DNA of 7,904 bases from JALYUA01 sp038329555. GTDB lineage: Bacteria; Acidobacteriota; Thermoanaerobaculia; UBA5066; Gp7-AA6. The stretch is from assembly GCA_038329555.1 (NCBI GenBank), contig JBBQNC010000167.1, positions 1 to 7,904 of the forward strand. The letters are read 5' to 3'. This document shows, piece by piece, positions 5,205 through 7,904 of this stretch (its first letter is position 1; each line of letters opens with the position of its first letter). Position numbers and translations under genes: made by a program. The notes under the pieces were generated by a model, which saw nothing but the letters and a program-made list of their open reading frames with translations, was not told the origin of the DNA and ran no database searches.

Positions 5205-6650
5205 GTGAAACGCATCCTCAATTTTATCGATGGTCAGTTCCTGCCGCCTTGCTCGGGACGATACCTTCCGAACGTCAACCCGGCGACGGGGCAGGTCATC
5301 GCCGAGATTCCGGAAAGCGGCCTCGACGACATCGATGCCGCCGTCGCGGCCGCGTCCCGCGCGTTCGAGTCGTGGCGCAGGACACCCGCCGAAGAAAGAT
5401 CCCGGCTCTTGATCCGTGTTGCCGAGCTCATCGAGAATAACTTCGACGAGCTGGCGCGGCTCGAATCGGAAGACTCGGGGAAGCCGATCGCGCTCGCCCG
5501 CCGGGTCGACGTGCCCCGAGCCATCCTGAACTTCCGCTTCTTCGCGACGGCGATCCTGCACGCCGAAACGTCCTGCCATAGCACGGACGATCGGGCGCTC
5601 AACTACACCATCCGCCAGCCCCTCGGCGTCGCCGGGCTGATCTCGCCCTGGAACCTGCCGCTGTACCTTCTGACCTGGAAGATCGCTCCGGCCATCGCCG
5701 CCGGGAATTGTTGTGTGGCGAAACCTTCGGAGCTCACGCCGCTGACCGCCGACAGGCTTGCCGAGCTGACCCTGGAGGCGGGCATTCCGCCCGGCGTCGT
5801 CAATATCGTGCACGGCCCCGGAGGGAGCGCCGGCCGCGCCCTCACGTCGCATCCGAACGTCCCGCTCGTCTCATTCACCGGGGGAACGAAAACGGGCGCG
5901 GACGTGATGGCCCGCGCGGGACCGCTTTTCAAGAAAGTGTCCCTGGAGCTCGGAGGGAAGAACCCGAACATCGTGTTCGCGGACGCCGATCTCGAGCAGG
6001 CCGTCGCCACATCGATTCAGTCGAGCTTCGCCAATCAGGGCGAGATCTGTCTCTGCGGATCGCGTCTGTTCGTCGAGAAAACCATCTACGAGGAGTTCCT
6101 CGACCGCTTTCTGGAGGGAACGAAGAAGCTCCGGATCGGAGATCCCCAGGCCGCTTCGACCGACGTGGGGCCGCTCGTGAGCGAGCCCCACCTTCGCAAA
6201 GTCGAAGGCTACGTCGAGCTCGCGAGAGAGGAAGGGGGCACCATTCTCGTCGGCGGAAAGCGTCCCGAGAATCTCCCGGTGCGCGTCCAGGACGGGTACT
6301 TTCTCGAGCCGACGGTGATCGCCGGCCTCGACTGCCAGAGGCGTGTCATGCAGGAGGAGATCTTCGGGCCCGTCGTCACCGTCACGCCCTTCGATTCTCC
6401 CGAGCAGGCGATTCTCTACGCCAACAGCACGCGCTATGGACTGTCGGCGAGCGTCTGGACCCGGGACCTCCAGAAGGCCCATCGGGTCGCCGCGGCGATC
6501 GAGAGCGGGACGGTGTGGGTCAACACGTGGCTACTGCGGGATCTTCGCGTTCCTTTCGGCGGAATGAAGGAAAGCGGCCTCGGGCGCGAGGGCGGGTTCG
6601 AATCGCTCGATTTCTTCACCGAAGCGAAGAACGTCTGCATCAAGTTGTGA
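5205..6650 (+). CDS. nbaE: 2-aminomuconate-6-semialdehyde dehydrogenase (aldehyde dehydrogenase superfamily)
   Basis: 481 residues, a full-length NAD-dependent aldehyde dehydrogenase. Cofactor and catalytic motifs are intact: SPWNLPL (oxyanion Asn150), AKPSELTP (172-179), FTGGTKTG (224-231), LELGGKNPNIVF (catalytic Glu248), FANQGEICLCGSR (nucleophile Cys282), EEIFGPV (384-390) and PFGGMKESGLGREGG (450-464). NQGEICLCGSR, LARRVDVPRA and LLRDLRVPFGG are the form seen in the hydroxymuconate/aminomuconate semialdehyde subfamily. Arg99/100 and Arg445 would be the substrate-carboxylate arginines by analogy with the Pseudomonas enzyme. In the pathway it oxidises the unstable decarboxylase product to 2-aminomuconate (EC 1.2.1.32), preventing cyclisation to picolinate. 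GTG 5205 is forced: an in-frame TAA lies at 5190-5192 and there is no other start before conserved sequence. It lies some 3.7 kb from the decarboxylase gene, on the other strand. A 2-hydroxymuconate-semialdehyde specificity is the main alternative. Confidence 0.9.
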   Translation: MKRILNFIDGQFLPPCSGRYLPNVNPATGQVIAEIPESGLDDIDAAVAAASRAFESWRRTPAEERSRLLIRVAELIENNFDELARLESEDSGKPIALARRVDVPRAILNFRFFATAILHAETSCHSTDDRALNYTIRQPLGVAGLISPWNLPLYLLTWKIAPAIAAGNCCVAKPSELTPLTADRLAELTLEAGIPPGVVNIVHGPGGSAGRALTSHPNVPLVSFTGGTKTGADVMARAGPLFKKVSLELGGKNPNIVFADADLEQAVATSIQSSFANQGEICLCGSRLFVEKTIYEEFLDRFLEGTKKLRIGDPQAASTDVGPLVSEPHLRKVEGYVELAREEGGTILVGGKRPENLPVRVQDGYFLEPTVIAGLDCQRRVMQEEIFGPVVTVTPFDSPEQAILYANSTRYGLSASVWTRDLQKAHRVAAAIESGTVWVNTWLLRDLRVPFGGMKESGLGREGGFESLDFFTEAKNVCIKL

Positions 6651-6655
6651 GAATT

Positions 6656-6675
6656 GAGCACTCCTAGAAGTGCTC
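6656..6675 (+). terminator. Hairpin after the dehydrogenase gene
   Basis: GAGCACT (6656-6662) pairs perfectly with AGTGCTC (6669-6675) around a six-base loop, five bases after the stop codon. No T-run follows, so any terminating action would be weak or factor-assisted. Confidence 0.4.
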
Positions 6676-6763
6676 CGGTACCTGGTCCTGGTTCCCACCA
6701 GCAGAGGGCCGGCAAAGCAAGGCCCGTCGCCAGAGCGCTGTCCAACCAAGACCGAAGACGGAT

Positions 6764-6860
6764 GGGGTCAGACCCGAAATCCTGACTTAGGATCAACCGC
6801 TCCGTCGTCGTTCAGAGCTATGACCCCTGATGGAGGAGCTTGGGAGCTTGGGGTCAGTCC
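6764..6860. repeat. Cluster of GGGGTCAG motifs with inverted and tandem repeats
   Basis: GGGGTCAGACCC at 6764-6775 contains the palindrome GGGTC-A-GACCC. TGACCCC at 6821-6827 and GGGGTCA at 6850-6856 form an inverted pair. GGAGCTTG is repeated in tandem at 6835-6850. ATCCTGACTTAGGAT (6780-6794) is another short hairpin. The same GGGGTCAG core returns at 7564-7613. Such motifs often sit in multiple copies near REP-type transposase elements (from memory). This cluster overlaps the 3' end of the DUF4097-type reading frame. Confidence 0.55.
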
Positions 6861-7518
6861 TGATTTGATGATCTCCGAGGGTTGGGGCTTGCGAGCTGGC
6901 GTGAGCGAGCGCGCGGGCGACGAAGGTGAGCTGGCCGGCGCCGACGTGGGCGTGGAGGCGGTGGGTTCCGGTCCCGTGCAGCCGGAATGAGCGGAACAGG
7001 CCGCCGTGCGTCTCGCCGAACGGGACGGCATCCAGCTCGCCGGTGAAGACGGAGGCGTCGACGCGCGAGTAGTCCTTCCTGTCGCCGACGTCGACTGTCA
7101 GCTCGCCGGCGTGGAGCTCGACGTCCTGGCTGCCGGCCATGTTCTCCACACGCAAGTCGCCGAAGGGGACGCGGGCGTAGAGGTCGGTGTTCGAGGGGAT
7201 TCGGACCGTGATCGTCAGCCCGTTGCGCGGGCCGCCGCAGATGCGCATGTCGGCCGTCCCGTCCTTGCGCACGAACCGGACCTTCAGCATTCGGGCGTCG
7301 CGGGCGTTTCTTCCGGAGAGCTCGACGGAGACCTTGTTATCAGCGGTGCCAATGACGTGAATATCCCCGGACCGGACGCGCAGGCGCAGCCTGCCGCCGG
7401 GGGCGAGTTGTTCGGAAAAGGGATGGTTGACGATGTCGTTGACCTCGAGCTTCGTCTGGGCCATGCAGGCCGAGGCGAGCAGGGCCGCGCAGACCGCGAG
7501 GAAAGAGGAACGGAGCAT
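6793..7518 (-). CDS. Exported DUF4097-type beta-repeat protein with an extended C-terminus
   Basis: 241 residues. The N-terminal signal MLRSSFLAVCAALLASACMA could be cut after Ala20 or, since ASAC fits a loose lipobox, be lipidated at Cys18. The body has the alternating short-strand pattern of DUF4097/adhesin-like right-handed beta repeats: RLRVRSGDIHVIGT (45-58), LTITVRIPSNTDLYARVPFG (101-120), GDLRVENMAGSQDVELHAGE and, near the end, GGLFRSF and LHAHVGAGQLTF (188-199), where relatives usually finish. The last 42 residues do not look like the family, are basic and Pro/Ser-rich, and are encoded by the GGGGTCAG repeat cluster. The original stop codon therefore seems to have been lost or replaced. 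A G-rich AGGGGG about nine bases before the ATG may be the ribosome-binding site. The molecular function of the family is unknown; the cell-envelope location is inferred from the signal. It is divergent from the IS-like remnant region and convergent with the dehydrogenase. Confidence 0.75.
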   Translation of the reverse strand: MLRSSFLAVCAALLASACMAQTKLEVNDIVNHPFSEQLAPGGRLRLRVRSGDIHVIGTADNKVSVELSGRNARDARMLKVRFVRKDGTADMRICGGPRNGLTITVRIPSNTDLYARVPFGDLRVENMAGSQDVELHAGELTVDVGDRKDYSRVDASVFTGELDAVPFGETHGGLFRSFRLHGTGTHRLHAHVGAGQLTFVARALAHASSQAPTLGDHQIRTDPKLPSSSIRGHSSERRRSG

Positions 7519-7563
7519 GGGTGGGTACCCCCTGCCGACCTTTACGCAGGGCCGGGGCCCTTG

Positions 7564-7613
7564 TTCCCGGAATCGGGGTCAGTCGTGCATTTCCGGAATC
7601 GGGGGTCAGTCGT
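7564..7613 (+). repeat. Two tandem copies of TTCCGGAATCGGGGTCAGTCGT
   Basis: Copy 1 (7564-7586) and copy 2 (7590-7613) differ by one substitution at the left end and one extra G in the G-run, and are separated by three bases. They share the GGGGTCAG core with the cluster at 6764-6860. Confidence 0.75.
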
Positions 7614-7733
7614 CCTATGTCTGATGTCAAGCGGGTAGGCGAGGAGCTTCAGCATCCTATTCGTGGTTTGGGCCACAGGTCGTTTGTTCGGGTCCGGTGC
7701 AGCGCCGCAATATGTATTACGGCCTACGAGAGT

Positions 7734-7744
7734 CACGACTGACC
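7734..7744 (-). repeat. Inverted copy of GGTCAGTCGTG
   Basis: On the minus strand these 11 bases read GGTCAGTCGTG, identical to 7577-7587 on the plus strand. Together they form inverted ends around a segment of about 170 bases. Confidence 0.5.
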
Positions 7745-7794
7745 ACGCGGTCGCCGCGTCCGGGGAGAGTCTCGATCGCCCGCCGGAAGTGTCG

Positions 7795-7904
7795 TTAGTT
7801 CTCCTTCGTCTGGCTGAAGTTGACGCGATAGGGCGTTCCGCTGTGAGCGATGGCGATGATTCGATGGCAGAGCTTTCGCGCGACGGCCACGATCGCGCGT
7901 TTGC
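7795..7904 (-). CDS. IS110-type transposase, C-terminal end only (rest beyond window)
   Basis: 35 residues ending in TAA at 7795-7797 are visible: KRAIVAVARKLCHRIIAIAH, then SGTPYRVNF and a short polar tail. The [KR][KR]AIVAVARKL segment followed by a helix and a 'G-x-PY' turn is the typical C-terminus of IS110/IS116/IS902-family transposases (Transposase_20 domain side), DEDD enzymes that move circular intermediates and lack terminal inverted repeats. The start and catalytic DEDD/Ser residues lie outside the window, so I cannot say whether the element is intact. Confidence 0.65.
   Translation of the reverse strand, partial: KRAIVAVARKLCHRIIAIAHSGTPYRVNFSQTKEN

Larger units (their letters stand above)
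7519..7794. other. Gene-poor, repeat-containing spacer beside an IS remnant
   Basis: No supported gene. It contains two head-to-tail copies of a REP-like unit (7564-7613) and an inverted 11-base match to it (7734-7744). Small open frames here have no recognisable content. Confidence 0.5.

Noticed and set aside
5109..5852. 247-codon minus-strand frame
   Set aside because: Antisense to the dehydrogenase; no motif and no ribosome-binding site.
5708..6667. 319-codon plus-strand frame
   Set aside because: Out-of-frame shadow of the aldehyde dehydrogenase.
7564..7613. Tandem units considered as the start of a CRISPR array
   Set aside because: Only two copies separated by three bases, with no spacers of 25-40 bases.

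Overview
The window is GC-rich, densely coding bacterial DNA. It carries five enzymes of tryptophan (kynurenine-pathway) catabolism, together with two envelope genes, several kinds of short dispersed repeat, and the tail of a transposase at the right edge. The aromatic-ring-cleaving kynurenine branch, a DUF4892-OmpA protein and an exported DUF4097 protein, combined with GC-rich codons and frequent GTG/TTG starts, would suit an acidobacterium-like or proteobacterium-like soil or sediment organism. No ribosomal or other taxonomic marker is present, so this placement is a guess.

Layout, left to right. (1) 1-1524, minus strand: 3-hydroxyanthranilate 3,4-dioxygenase (1009-1524), followed one base later by aminocarboxymuconate-semialdehyde decarboxylase (1-1007), which runs off the left edge almost complete. 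(2) 1583-1954, plus strand, divergent from the dioxygenase: a RidA-family protein, probably 2-aminomuconate deaminase. (3) 1955-2309: a gene-free convergent gap with a large nested hairpin, a REP-like GC-rich palindrome, and two near-identical 35-base repeats around that palindrome. (4) 2310-3422, minus: tryptophan 2,3-dioxygenase of the long, eukaryote-like size, with a recognisable promoter. (5) 3770-4852, minus: a secreted DUF4892-OmpA-type protein. (6) 4853-5204: a divergent spacer containing what looks like the last membrane helix of a lost transporter. (7) 5205-6650, plus: an aldehyde dehydrogenase fitting 2-aminomuconate-semialdehyde dehydrogenase. (8) 6651-7794: a repeat-rich region with copies of a GGGGTCAG motif and a small exported DUF4097-type protein whose C-terminus runs into these repeats. 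(9) 7795-7904, minus: the C-terminal end of an IS110-type transposase.

How the genes fit together: tryptophan dioxygenase opens the indole ring of tryptophan. After formamidase, kynurenine monooxygenase and kynureninase, none of which are in the window, 3-hydroxyanthranilate is opened by the dioxygenase to aminocarboxymuconate semialdehyde. The decarboxylase diverts this from quinolinate/NAD synthesis to 2-aminomuconate semialdehyde. The aldehyde dehydrogenase oxidises that to 2-aminomuconate, and the RidA-like enzyme would release ammonia to give the oxalocrotonate. The visible set is therefore the complete lower catabolic branch down to deamination plus the first pathway enzyme, spread over at least three transcription units with unrelated envelope genes between them.

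I see no tRNA, rRNA, CRISPR array or defence system. The least ordinary features are the repeat structures and the apparent gene decay at their edges.
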